Below, in pieces: positions 45,201 to 60,200 of a DNA stretch of 64,000 bases. Numbering within the stretch: the stretch's first letter is position 1; each line of letters opens with the position of its first letter. Position numbers and translations under genes: made by a program. Location: assembly GCA_021613335.1 (NCBI GenBank), contig JAJTWR010000266.1:5761501-5825500 (forward strand), in the 5' to 3' direction. This stretch comes from Whitmania pigra (taxonomy: Eukaryota > Annelida > Clitellata > Hirudinida > Haemopidae). The notes under the pieces are model-generated. The model ran no database searches. It was not told where the DNA came from and worked only from the letters and a program-made list of their open reading frames with translations.

Positions 45201-48200
45201 ATTTTGCATCGATTCCATATAATGCAAACTGAGCATTATAATTTCTTTGGAGCAGCCACATCACTTAGAAATTACGCTCACCAACGGCAAGCGCATCAAA
45301 CGCTCATTCACATTTTTACCTCATTTGAGACATCATGTCAACAACCAAACCACAATTTCTTCCCTTAGCAATGCTTAAGGCTTCTCATCTCCCAAATCCA
45401 ACATGATGCTGCCTTACCAACTAAACCTCTTGTCCCAACTTCAATGGCTTTATCAGAAACCTGCTCTCCTCCAGATCTTTTTCTAGATCAGAGTATTTCT
45501 CCACTTTCAACACATTGCTTGCTTCGATCCTATCCTCCCATGGGACAGTCAACTCTATCAAAATGAAAGCGCCTGACAATGACGATGCGAGAACAACATC
45601 TGGTCTCCTGCTGCTGCTGCTAAGAGGTTTGGAATAGTGTCTCAAACCTTCTAGGTCGGCTGCGACAGTCCAGTCATTGGCTTCTGCAAGAATGTCTCTC
45701 CTCGGAGAGAGTCTGTTTTTCTTACAGGGTAGTGAAAAGCAACAAGTATACTTCCCATTACAATGCAATGTTGAGAGAATTTGCTTTGGCCACCACCGTT
45801 TTGGTAGCTTCCACCACTTCCTTTAGGACCTTCTTTTGTCACCACATTATACCGACCATTGTCAAGGACATATTCACAATTTGAGAGCACATGATGAAGC
45901 AGCCGCAGAGCTCACATTTACAGTCTTCCGTCAAACCCCACCTTCGCAAGTTGTCTTTAGAAGGTAGTCATAAATCTATCTTATTATAAAGGCCAAACAA
46001 TATGGAGACATCCTCCACATCTCCTTCCAACTGTGCTTTGAACTTCCTTTTGGTTCTTAGCAATTTAACTTTGTTGATCCTGATGTCCACAGAGTTGTTT
46101 AGCATCCACTGTGGTCTTATTTTGGAGACCTCATGCTCCTCCACTATGGATTTAAGAGGTAGCTTTAACTTAGTGCCCTTGCAACAGATGACATCCCTGA
46201 AGATAGCCTAAGTGGTGTTCTGATGTATCTATTAACTTTCCTCTAACCCTTTGACTGTGGGCAAGCCGATCTCATAGATTGTCAATGGCCATAGCAGCCT
46301 TAGAACAATCACAAATTGGAGCAACCATGCCTTAAACCTACCCTGCAACTCCAATTGCCTTCAATCCCTCAACAGGGATTTCACCTTCCTTGGTGCCTTT
46401 CCACCTACAACAGATCACCTTCTTCTTGCATTTCAGTCACTTAGACTCTCGTTGCCATCTTGATTTCTGCAGTTCTGCCGGTCGTTTCTCAGCAATGACC
46501 CCTTACATCTCTTTTATATATGCAGTCAGTGAAGGACTTCAGGGAAGCATCTCTTTTCAGTACTTTCTTGAGCCCTCTTCTGAGAACAACAACCAATCCG
46601 TCTTATCCACTCTTATCATTACTCGAGAGAACTTGATTCTAGCTCACGGCATGTGAGTTGGCTTAGAGGGTTGCGTGCCTGCGAATGACGGTGAAAGCAA
46701 CAGTCGTTACGTGTCGTGTTCACAACCCAGCTCGCACCACCAGGGAGCGCCCTCTGTAGGGGCGCTATATACATGGTGGATCGATTAGGAAGTGCCTTCA
46801 CATCCTGTTGGGATACATAAAGCACTCAAAAAATCAGCTAAATACAAATACATGGAGGGTCTTCTTTAACAACAAGTACCCTTAATCTGTAACATTAAGC
46901 TAAACACAACTGAAGTGAATGTACAAGTTTTTGGATCCAAAACATTTAATTTTTATATCAGAATTTTTCAATTCTTAGGAGGCAATTTTCAGGATACCAC
47001 CTTTATATTTTACATATTCAACATTTTTAAATTTATAAATGAATCATGCCAAATTTTGATAGGTAGGAAGGTTTGAAGATCTTCAGGTGAACCGTCAAAT
47101 GCTTCTCATTGTCTGTTATTCTTCTCTTTGCAGGCATTATTAACTGAGATAACGTTCACCAGTGTTTATCAGAAAGAGATCTCAAATCTAATGTTTTATA
47201 ACTTTTATATTACTCTTGCTAGTTGTTCATAAGTTTACTTTTAGTATAAGATTCAATTTTAAAATAGCTTGAGCAAGAAAATTTGCAACTAAACATGAGA
47301 ATAAACGTGCATGCTAAGAGAACAAAACATGTTAAGACTTTTTTTGCGACTGAATCCGCTTAATTCTGGTCGTTCTCTCAAATGTTTTTGCATAAAATTG
47401 TTCTTTAATTACTCCAGCTTGAAGCTTTTTGATTCTGAAAAATTGATGGTGTATTATCAAAGTATTATTATTACCTATTACAATCCAAGCTTTGTATCCA
47501 AGGTATAGAAAGTAATTTGCTAGCAACACAGCATGCTCCTCCTCAGCACCTTGTAACAACTTTAAGAACTCCTGACAAGATGAAATTAAATAAATTATCT
47601 TTGAACCACAATTTCCTGACTTGATACTTTAAGATGGAATAGAGATGTAATTACCAGAGAGGTTGCCCAAACATCACAAAAACCAGGAAACATGACATTA
47701 CTGGATACATTTGGAATCAATGAAACATATCTTGATAAAGCTAGCTGATAAAAATTCATAAATGTCATAATGGGTCATTTCATGTCAAATCAATACAACA
47801 TCTGACAACACCATCTTAGATTTTGCTGAAATTTGGCACATTTCTTAACCTAAATGAGTAAATTAAGAAACTAATATTTAAAAAAAATCTAAAATGGTGC
47901 TATCAGATGTTGTGTTGATTTGATGTAGAATGACCCTAAATGATATAATGCAACATTTTCATTTAAATAGGCAGTAAGTTTTTATTTTTGTAGGTGCTGG
48001 ATCTACTTACAAGCTTCTGATCTTCATCAGAAATGCCTTCAAATATTCTTGGAGGAGGTTGAATAGGCTTAAGATATCTTGTTGCAAGCACAGATAAACC
48101 ATGAAAATTTGTGACAGTTGCCAAAAAGTTACGGTCTGAAAATTGTTTTTTCAATCCATTGAGCCAATCTTCACATCTTGATGAAATATCTTCAGTTTCA

Positions 48201-51200
48201 ATGGTATGTAACTAAATTTAATGAATAATTAGTTTTAGTATTGATGAGAAAATAATAATGCATACTTACTTTATCTACTAGTGGAAAGGTGTATGGAAGT
48301 TTAGCATCAAGTGTTATGAGAAGAGACAGGTATATGCCATCATTAAGTGCTACATCAATAAATTCAGAATTTGTTCCATGTTTTGAATAACCAAGTAAAA
48401 ATGGAGGTTTTTGTATTTTAAAAGTTCCATCAATCTAAAAACAATGTTTGTTCATCTTATGAATAACATGTTCACATCACTTTATTTTAAGAAAAGAAAA
48501 AACAAACCTTATCACTTATAAAAATTGTGGAAAATGGAATCTTCAGGCTGCCAAGCCACCTTTTTTCAGTTCTAGAATTTATCTTTTCAAAACCATCCTT
48601 AAAAAAAAAATATACTAAAGCATAATTCAAAAATATCAAACTAAAAATATTTTTCATATTTTAAATTTTCCAGTAATTTTCTGAAGTTGTTCCTTTTATG
48701 AAGCCAAGTAATTGCCAATTTTTATTTCAATATATTGATATTTATTGGTGGCTCAATGATGTCAAAATTTTAAATTTTTCAACTTTACATTTTTTTTGTA
48801 AATTGGATTTTTTAGTAAAAAGTTTGCTCCAGCAATATGAAACAAATTTCTGATTAAGCATTTTTAGTATTTTATTACAAATTAATATTCTTTTGTGTTT
48901 ATGTAATTCAAGCTTCCTTTCATCCAAGTTCACAATTATGCTGGGATTAAGTGCACTGGAATGTTGACTGCACTAGTCTCAAAGAAAACTGATTTTGTCA
49001 TTCTGGTACTAGGAAGTGGAACAGTGTACTTCTGGAAAAAAAGTTGGGCATGCAGGCATTATGTAGAATTGCTGCAACAAAGTTTGAAATTGGATGGGAT
49101 ATCTAGCATACCAAATGTAAAGTTCCAGAGATTAGTGAATATTGGGGTTCAATTGACTAATCTAAGTGTGAAAGTGGAGTCAAATTTGATTTCATCTGCC
49201 CTCCTTTGTCAGTTAAGGACGATTTTATTCACTTTTTTTCAGCATAAACTAAAAATTTTAGCCCTGAGATGATTATTGTGAGCTTCTTCAGTTGCACTTT
49301 CTCAGAGCATATGGAGAAACACATATATTTGGGTTTTGTTATCTAATCTGCTACTACTCAGTGATTTATAAAGCTGCAAGAGAACAACTGCAAATTTAGC
49401 TAATGCCACAATTAAATCATTCTATGGACATTTTTGTGGAAATCCTTTGACTCAGATGGATCACCTGAGATGAAGTCAGCCATGGTTGCATCATTCAAAA
49501 AGGTAACAACAGATAATCCTTGACACATTGCCTTCGAGCCATAGCTGATTCCCAGGCTACTTTCTACAGCTATGGATATACCACAACATTTCCTGATCAT
49601 CAGTCCTGATATGTGGGGAAATGACAGTGACTACACTGTTGGTCAACAAAAAAGTGAAATGTTTGTATGTCATCAATAATGCAGCTGAGAGAGGATTAGC
49701 CTTAACTCAAGAGTTTAATAGAATTCTTACAATTCAAGAGGAACAGAAACATTGCAATGACTTTAAAAATCCTTATAAGTCCGTCCTTATTGCTGCATTA
49801 ACAGAGTTAACAAGGAACACAGACACTACATTTGTAGGCAGACCAGACAAAATATGACATTTTAAGTAACTCCATGAAAGTGATTACTTTGAACCATTGA
49901 ATATAATTATTTACTTGTCAGATTTAAATACATTTTTTGTTCAACTATGTTCAATCACTTAAGCAAATGATTATCTGAATAGCTCAATTTAATTGGATAA
50001 CCTATGTTCTGATTCAAAGACAAAACATACATCAACGACAAAGTGATCATAAATGTTGAAGTACAGGAGGTCATTGCAAGCATGAAGATTTGAAACACTG
50101 TAATCATCATTCAAGGGTCTACAAATATAGTATATTATCAATGATATAATTTTGAATGATGCAATAATTCAAAAGAATTTTTACCTAAAAGTAAATTTAA
50201 GTTCTTCATTCCAAATTGGTTGTGAACCAGCAGATACAGAGGTTGAAAGTATATTTTGCTGTAATGATACTTCAACAAAAGGACATACCAATTGCTAAAA
50301 TTTTTGGTGAAATGAGCAGTTACTTTTGAAACTATGACAAATTGTTGACCACAAATAGTTAGTAATAAAACCTGCTCCTTGACTTTTATATTTGTAATAT
50401 TTTTTTCGTCAAGGTTTTCATAAGAGTTGTTGAAAATTTTATTAACATCATTCCATGGGTTTAGTGAATTAGCATCATGTGAACTAGTTGAGTTATTGCT
50501 GGCATAAATTGATTTCCTACCACGAATGTTGGTATCCACCCTGTTAATAACAAGTAATATAGACAGGCATAAATATTATTTATGAGAGATTTATATTCAA
50601 CCTGTCAGACGAATTTCTTACAGGAATACCAAAAGCTCTAATGACATTAATGAAAACATGAACTTTTGATTCATAGTTCTTTGGTGCCACTTTGTTGTTA
50701 ATCATTCTCACTGGTTTCAATGGACGTTTTGGCTCCAGAAGAGAATTTAGAGATGACAAAATAAAGCTATAGACATAATTTCAAAATATTCACTGCATGA
50801 ATCATTTGCAAGAAAAGAAAATATTAGTAATTAACGGTTAAATTTCACAAGGAATAAAATTATAGAAACTTTCAAATTTGATCCAACAAATAAAGTTATT
50901 CGATAGTTTAAAGTAATGTCAAATTTCATAAAAACAAAATCAACATTATTAAAATAAACATCAAAATAAGTAACAAAACACTTGGTCAAAATAAGTGAAA
51001 AATACTTTGAAAAATTAATCCATCCTAAAAGGATTCTGTAGAGTAATAACATAATATTTGAGCATTATTTGAGTGAATTTAAATGACCAATTTAATGTTT
51101 TTATATCTCCAATTTATATTTTTAAATCGATATGTTTCCAAAATAATTTAGCTATGTGTAGACATGACTTGCATCTACATCAAAAAAATAAATTTGTGAC

Positions 51201-54200
51201 TTAAATTGTACAACAAAAACATTTTATGAACAATTTGTGATTAATACATCTGAAATCTACAAATTTGTAATTCAACATTAAGCACCTGATATTTGGAACA
51301 TTGTTTTCATTGACAACTTCTGAATAGTTTTTTTTCATAGATGTCAACCAAAACTTTTTCATGATTGATGAATGTACCTTAAAAGCAATATCAAAAATTC
51401 TTTAAATCATATTATATAGTAAGGCTTAATAACATTAGAACAAATAAGGTGAAAGTATTTAAATCTGGTCCAACAGATATTTTATCAATTTTTTTGTCCT
51501 AATCATCAATTTATGCTGAGGACATTAAATAAACTACTACTACAGTGCTTGTCATTGGAATACAATATTTTTAAGAATCTTACAATTTGTCCAGTTATCT
51601 GAAAAACTACTACAGTGCCTTGCATAAATTTGGCATGAGTTCAAGAACCTCATAATTCACATTTACAATTCACACAATTTGAGTCAATTCAGACCAATAT
51701 CGCTGTTGGATGTAGAGGGGGAAATATATTTCTCTATCATGGCATCGAGGCTCACGGAGTTTGTGATGTCCAATCAGTACGTGGACATTTCAGTCCAAAA
51801 GGGAGGCATTCCAGGTGTACCCGGTTGTATCGAGCATACCTCGATGATCTGGGAAGCTATTCAGAGAGCTGGTTGAGTTTGTATGTCGTGTGGTTGGACC
51901 TAGCGAATGCATACGGGTCAGTACCACACCAGCTCCTATGGAAAACATTGGAGGCCTGTCATGTGCCTCAGCCCATCATTCACATCCTTCTGGCATACCT
52001 TAACAGGTTCATGATTCGGTTTTCCACCAAGACTACAAGGTGGACGCCTCTAGAGGTTGGAATAGCTATGGGTTGGAATAGCAGATCCTACTGGAGGCAG
52101 CCAGGTCTTGTATTCCAGAGATGCACATTGGTAAAGGTGTCTACATGCCTCCAATAAAGGCATTCGTGGATGGCACCACCCTGATCATGAACAGGAAGAA
52201 GGTTGTCCAAAATACCTGAACAACCTTCTAGAGTGGTGTCGAATGGCTTTCTACTATTATTATTATTACTGTTATAAAAGTAGTGTTAGTTTATGTTATT
52301 ATATAAAAGATGGGTTCTGGAAATAGACTTAATGATATCAAAAAAGGACAAATAAATGCCTTTAAAGACTTGAATGTGTCAATTTCAAAGATTTCTAGGA
52401 GGTTAATCCATCTAGAAAGATTTTAAAATGTTAATTGAATGATCCTGAGAGCTATGGATCAAAAATTAGCCCAGGAAAATCTCAAAATAGCTCTGAACAT
52501 GAGAGCAGGACATTTAAAACACATTTATTTGCCTATTATAACTATATAATTATTACTGGAAAAATTTTTGATAATTTGATACAACAAACAATGGCAACGC
52601 TATGTGGAAATACAAAATATTGGTTAGATATGACCAATACTTTAGAAGATATTGCCATTTTTACACGGTCATCCTACCTTTAGAATTTTGATTTTTTTCA
52701 AAAATCGGCCACATGTAATGTGTCATAACTAATGTTGTAAATGAGATAGAGCAATGACATTTAGGAGATTTGTTTGCCTTACTTTAACCTATTAAATAAT
52801 ATAAAAATTAATATTTTGTGATTCATGGTTTTAAAGGAATACAGCTCAGAAAATGAGAAATTTTTGTAAAAATTCCACTTTTAGAAATTAAATATTTTGA
52901 AGATTATATATACTGAATTAATGATATTTTGTCAATTTGTGTAAACTATTGTGGACTATAGTTATGATAAATTTCATCCGAATACTTTCGGTAGTTTTTG
53001 TATCCCAAGCTTTTAAATTCAGCAAAAATTCAGAATGTCACAATCTTTAATGCTATTTTATCTCGAAATGGTGGTCAAAATTTGTTTAATTGATTTTTTC
53101 CATAGATCTAGCATTGCTTTACAACATATCAAAATTTAAAAAAAGTACTTTGCATCTTAATAAAAAAAACTGGCTTAGAAAAACAGTTGATTTTTAGAAA
53201 ATCAGACACACATACTGCATTATAACTCTATAATTGCTTATGTGCTAAAGCAATGATTTTTGAAAGATTTATTTACCTAATTAAAGGCTTTTAAATAATT
53301 TCAAATTTAATGTTTTATGATTTGCTATTTTTGAGGAACATGGCTTGTTAGTTAATATAGAGTTTAGGAAAATGTCTTAGCAACATGGAGAGGGGCAAAT
53401 AAAGGTGTAAAACAAGTTAAATATGTTGTTGTCTGAAATTTCAAGTAGAGTTAAATGTTCAAAAATATTATCAAATGGCTTTAGAAAGTTTCATGAGAAC
53501 ATGGAATGATTACACATGAGGAAGACCTGAAAATTGGATCATTGTCAGAAGAGAAAGCTTGTCAATGAAGCTTCCAAATTGAAGTGCTCTTCTTCAGAAC
53601 TTCAAAACAAGCTGAATTTTTATCTGAACAAGTCTATAATTACTTAAGTTTGTTCCAAAATGTGAGGATTGCTTGCTATCAAAGTATATTGCAATGTCAA
53701 GCAATATTCTGGCATCAAAACACTGGAAAAAGCTCTGAAAGAGGCATGGAGGGAGTTGAGGATGAAAAGTCTAAATCCCTTCAATAATAAAACCTTCAAA
53801 TCAATAAATCAACTTCAGAATATAACTAAAAAGAAATATGACAATTCACATCAATAACTTTTTTATAATTTAAAAGTTTGTTTCTTGATAAATACAGATT
53901 TTTTTCTACTTTTCAATGTTTTTGTGCATTTTTGGTTTTATGTTTAATTATAAAAATCTTCTATTAACTCAATAAAATTAATATTTCCCTATAAGTAATG
54001 AACCTATATGCATCAGGGCATTAATTGGTATAAGTATAATGCCTGATAACAACATTATGATAATAAAAAAAACGTGAGTGTCATATTTGAATGACAAGCA
54101 CTGCGCTACTACTACATGTTAGAAAGTAAAAACATGAAATATAAGAAATTAACAAAAGAAGAAGTTACCTGCAACAAAAATGTTGATGCTCTCATTCTAT

Positions 54201-57200
54201 AGGCATCTATGTCATCCCCTGTCACCAGTTCATCATGTTCACCAAAATTTTGATTCTTTACATGCTGCAAATATAAGTTTCTGAGATTAACTGGTTAAAA
54301 CTTATTGCTTGACCAAGATCAACTCATCACTTACAAGAAAACGTTCTTCACTTATTTCTCGATCAAACAAAGGAACTTTGCAATTTTTAAAACCTGGTGA
54401 TTGAGCTTCTCTCATTTCAATCATTTGGAATCTTCTAGAATTATTTATCATTTCATTGCTTGACAGGCAAAATTCTTCTAAAAGGTGTTCTAATCGAAAA
54501 TAGGATGAGACTCCTGAAGAGCTCTGGCAGGGAAAACCAGCAATTCCAAGAGGCTTTAGAAAAACAATCAAAGTAATCACATTGGTGCTGAGTTTTGCAA
54601 GTGCATTTTTCAAGGATTTGGCTTGGATTTGAATACCTCACTAAAGGCAAAGCTTTAATCACTTGGTCAATGGCACCTGGGCTATGCTTAAAATAATCAA
54701 CAATTTTGCATGCTTTGATAGAGCAACTAATGGTTTGTCTTTTTCAAAGTAACTCCACCAGTTTTGACTGATTTTGACAGCTTGGAATGTCCATTTGTGG
54801 GCAGATATTATCAATTGATCATAGGTAGTAAATGTACATTTGTTATGCAAATGAATATTAGTCAAAAATTCAACCTAATCATAAAGCTTTGTCAGCATTG
54901 AGCGACCAGAAAATAGCAATCGAACACATTAAAACTTTTCTAGACTTCCTTTTTTTTACATTAATGAGGGCCACATGAAATTTAAAAAAAATTAATTTTG
55001 AATGGCACCATAGCCCTGCTGCATTGGCAACACATCTGTCAGTGATTCTACATCTTAACCCAGCTCGCAGCCTCAGGTTCGGCTTCACAGAGTTTCTGAT
55101 CCACACTCGCACTTCTTATAAATTACCTTGTCCACCTGTTAAATGAGGTCACCATACTCTGCTTGCCATTTGCAGATCATTTCAACTCATTTTCTTTACA
55201 AGAAGCTGTAAGATTTCTATCCACTGAGTTTTCCACGATACTTTTCTTGTATTCAATAAAAAAGCCTTTTCTTTTTGCACTCATCTTGTTGAAATAACTA
55301 TTAATGGTAAAATCTGTTACACATATGAGGCACTGAATTAAAAAGATTCATAATCATAACTCGATGCAAATGTGTTCTAATTGGTTGTTTGCTTGCTGTA
55401 TCTGTTTATCCACTTTTATTTCACATACAAATACTTACAGAGAATTGTAATTTTCATTATCGATACTTTATTATATTAATATTTCATTAAAACTTTACTT
55501 AATTAAATTAATAGCTTATAATTCAACACATTATTGTGTTACAACAGACCTTTGTGGCGGTATCAAGCTGGGTTGTGAACAAAGTAATAATAGTTGCTTT
55601 TACTGTGGTTCGCAGGAACACTATCCCTGAACCTACTTACATGCCAAGCTTGCACAAGTTTTTTATTTAAATTATTTAGTGAACCAAAGAAAAACTTATG
55701 CACAACATAATGAAAATATAGAAATTTTTTTTTAGCTCACTGGGAAAGATATCCTGTTATTTGGACCATCCATACTATATTTAGAAGCTGCTGCTATGTG
55801 CCTTATTATAAAGTCAGTGATCAAGTCTATGCATCTATTTACAAGCAGAAAGTGATTAAATGGTGTTAATAAAATAATGAAGGTGATGATTAATTTGATG
55901 AATTATAAGAATTTTTAGTTTTTTGAAAAAAGGGTCTGCAAGAGAATAGTGTGGTAGATGCAGAGCAATGTGTGGAAGCCCAAACCAGATTACAGTAATT
56001 AAGATATATAAATATGAATAAATAATATGATTTAACAGCTATTGACAAAGTGATATAACAAAAATGTAATTCATTATTTTGGTTTTTAGGCCTTTGCAAT
56101 TAGTGGCCAGCCCTGTTTTGCTCATATATCTTTTGCTGAATTGGTTTAGAAATGGAAAGAATCACCATATTTTTCCATTTACAACACACACTTTTTTTCT
56201 AAAAATTTCGGGTGTAAAGCCGGATGCGTCTTATATACATCAGTTCAAAATTTTACTTAAATTTCTACTTTTTAAAAATTGTTATTGTAAAAATCTTAAT
56301 CTTAAAAGATACATGGAAAATGTGGTAGTTTCTATCATGTGCTCTAAAGCATTTACAATTCACTAATCAGATTTCTTAAAGCTCAGTGAATGAAGATAAA
56401 AGCAACCTTATCAAGATGTAAAATATGAGCATTTGTTGGATCATTGGGATCCAAGTGATAAATCTTCAGCCAATCAAGAAGTATCTTCTTATCATTGAGC
56501 CCATGCAAACCAATAGAAGAGATGATATCTCTGGTCAGTCTAGACCTAGAATTCATAACATGTAGGGTCATACACATATAAAAACCTTGGACATACTAAT
56601 TTTAAGCACTGAAATCTAAAAATCAATTTCTTTTTCTAGAAGGTCCAAATAAAGTTTTAGCAAAGACAAATTTATAAAATACATATATATAAAATATGAT
56701 GCTTGAAATATTGATACAACTAGAAAAGTTAATCTACACATTTGAATCATTGAAACTAGATCCAACATATTAAATCCAGCCTGCACTGCAATGGAGCACC
56801 CATGGGCAGGGTACTATATATATGGTTTGGGTGATTGTAATAACATCTAATTCTGATAGCAAAAGATATTCTTTGCAAACAGGTTCTGCGGGCGATAAGT
56901 GCGGTTGTTTTTGTTTAAGCTCTCGCGTTTAGGCAATTAAAACTCGATTTAAAGCCAATTCTTCGAATTGTCTTTATCTGTTGCTCGTGCCCCCTGCCGT
57001 TAGCCTGTCTTTCGGTGAACAACTTACTTTTTTCCGAGGTAAATAAAAGGGGCAAATATCTTGCGTCGGCGAGTTACGTCGCGTGTTTTGATTTCTTCCT
57101 GGATTATCACTCGCCTTGTTATTGTTGACCGCATCTACATGGCCGTTATCCGGTACACCAGCGAAGACTTGTTTTCGCTCCTCCCTCCAAAGGATGGCGG

Positions 57201-60200
57201 TAAAACCGTTCGAGACGGACGCACACATTTTAATGAGATGCTCTACTTTAATGAAGCTCCACCCAAAACAAATTAAGCTCCGCCTAAAATGAGTAAAAGT
57301 AAATCTCCGCTCAAGTGTTAGGGTAGGGTTAGGGGTTAGGGTAGGGTTAGGGGATATGGTAGGGTTAGGGGTTAGGGTAGGGTTAGGGGTTAGGGTAGGG
57401 TTAAGATTAGGGGATATGGTAGGGTTAGGGGTTAGGGTAGGGTTAGGATTAGGGGATAGGGTAGGGTTAGGGGTTAGGGTAGTGTTAGGGTTAGGCAAAG
57501 CGTAAACTTTAAACACTCGATTGCTAATGTCAGACGTCAAGTATTTCCAAAATTATAATAAAACTTTATTAGAGACTTCTATGTAAATGACTTAATATAT
57601 ATTGCAGATAAAAGATTCACTTTTACTCATTTTAGGCGGAGTTTAATTTGTTTAGTGGTGGAGCTTTATTTTTTCTTAGCATCTCATTAAAATGTGTGCG
57701 TCCGTCTCGAACGGTTTTACCAAGGATGGCCTCAAAATCGCGAGAGAGGTGAGGAAAACTTTATTCTCTCACAATATCTGGAATCCACGCCAATCTCGCT
57801 CACGAGTTTACAACGAGCTTAGTCGCAAGAAGGCCTCCAAGCGCCGCGCCTCGTTGAAACTGGGCCTATTAAATGCGCGCTCAGCCGTAAACAAGGCCGC
57901 TCTCATTCAAGACAGTCTATGCGATGGGGCCCTGGACATCCTTGCCCTAACGGAGACTTGGATAGCTTCAGACGCTCCCACTTGCATCACTAACAGCCTT
58001 GCCCCAGACGGCTTCACCACAATCCACCAACATCGCGGCCCCTCCAACGGCAAAAGAGGGGGCGGCATTGCTGTCATCCACCGCCAGGACCTCAAACCCA
58101 CCAAAATAGAGCGGGGTTCTGCTGAATTCGAAGTTCTCAACCTCAAATTCAACACCCGCAAATCATCATTCATAATCTCATCCATCTACCGCCCTCCCGG
58201 GCCCGTCACTCTCTCATTCCTAGCCGCTTTCGAAGAACATATCGACTTCATCTCATCGCACGACATCCCCTTCGTCATCTGCGGCGACTTCAACGCACCT
58301 GGCACAGGGACAAGGATCCACCACCTCCTGGAGGAATCAATCGAGTCTCACGGACTCACATAGCATGTCGCCGCCCCAACCCACACCCATGGCCACATAC
58401 TCGATCTTTTCATCACGTCATCATCTCACAACCTACTCTCCAATATAAACATAATTGATGTGACGTATTCCGATCATCATCTCATATCGTCCAATATCTC
58501 AGTGGAGAAACCCCAGCCCTCGGTCCGTGCCATTCACCGTCACCGACTCAACAGCATTGACTGGGACACCTTCGAGAGGGACCTCCACTCAGTCTCCGAA
58601 GAGCTCCACTCATGCGACCTCGACGCCGAAGGGTTCGCCACTCTCCTCAACAGAAAGCTAGAGCATATCCTCGACGAACACGCCCCCTTCAAGAAACTGA
58701 CCGTCCGCCTGGGCCAGTACTCAAACAACCAGCTCTCCAACGAAGCTATTGAAGCCAAGAAACGTTGCCGACGCTTGGAAAGTCTATATCTTCGCAAACG
58801 TACATCAGCTACAAAACAGGAGTACAAATCCGCAAAGGATGCCGCCAGGCTGGCCATCCTCAACTCCAGGGCATCTTCTATCAAGGAGGAACTCAGCTCC
58901 AACGCCAATCCACGTTCCATGTGGCGTTCGCTTCATAGCCTATTGCACAGCAACCCTCGTCAACACTACTCCGACGCTGAGTGCCAGTCTCTCGTCACCT
59001 CATTCAATGCATTTTTCATCTCAAAAATAGCCAACATTCATCAGTCGATTGCCAATACACTTTCTTCATCATCTATCTCATCCCTTCCAGCCAGGCAGTT
59101 CACCGGCACGCCTCTTTCAACTCTCCCTCCTGTCTCGCCTATAGAAGTCTTGAAAGCCATTCGAGCTCTGCCCAACAAAACCTCCCCGCTAGATCCTTTC
59201 CCAACCTCTATCCTAAAAAAGTACTCTCCCATTCTAGCTCCAACCCTCTCCAAACTCGCTAACATTTCCTTCAGCTCCGGCGTCTTCCCTTCCATCTTTA
59301 AGCGCGCGCAGGTACTCCCCTTGTTAAAAAAGCCAGGCCTCGACCCTAGCTCCCCGTCTAATTACAGACCAATCTCCAACCTCTCTACTATATCAAAACT
59401 ACTAGAAAGGCTCACCCTTTCTAGAATCAGTCCCCATATTACTAAGTCCTCTAACTTCTCTCTATTCCAATCCGCCTACAGACCTGGTTTCTCCACAGAG
59501 ACCGCTCTTTCCCATATTTTCAACAATATATCTCACATTTGTGGAAATCGTAACTGCGCCGTTATGGTCGGTCTAGACCTATCGGCAGCCTTCGACACCA
59601 TCAACCATAGCATACTGTTAGACAGACTCCGCTCCGACTTCGGCATCGAAGGCCTCGCACTTTCTTGGCTTCAATCTTACCTCTCCAATAGATCCCAATA
59701 CGTCAAGCTGGGCTGCCATACTTCCTCTTCTGTTGATCTCCTTGCTGGAGTCCCCCAGGGCTCCGTCCTGGGACCCCTACTTTTCACAACCTACACTTCA
59801 CCCCTGTCTGACATCGTCAAAAATTTTGACGTGTCCTTCCACCAATACGCGGACGACACGAGTCTCTACTCTGTCCTCTCCAGCGACAACGTCTCTGCTC
59901 AATTAGACAATCTGCGAAGGTGCACAGACGCCATTAACGACTGGCACCTCGTAAACTTCCTTCAACTCAACCCTCAAAAGTCCGAAATAATGTTCATCGG
60001 CACTCCTCTTCAACTGAGAAACCTATCCCCTCCATCTTCAATAACTATCGCTGGCACCCTTCTTCCTTCTTCTTCTACCCTAAAACTTCTCGGCGTTACT
60101 TTTGATTCCCATCTCAGCTTTAAACAGCTTGCCTCCTCCATAGCAAAATCTTGCAATCATCTCATCTGGGCTATACGACACATCCGCCCACTCCTCTCGG

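Noticed and set aside
46002..46656. Plus-strand frames of 69-88 codons
   Set aside because: Shadows of the minus-strand retroelement, which shows family motifs in the right order.
56974..57540. 188-codon minus-strand frame with [11 protein letters not shown] repeats
   Set aside because: The repetitive protein is just the C-rich strand of the telomere-like array read through; the flanks are the inverted LINE 5' end. Not a gene.
58540..59295. Long minus-strand frames opposite the GC-rich LINE
   Set aside because: GC-rich coding DNA opens the antisense frames; no recognisable domain and the sense RT explains the sequence.
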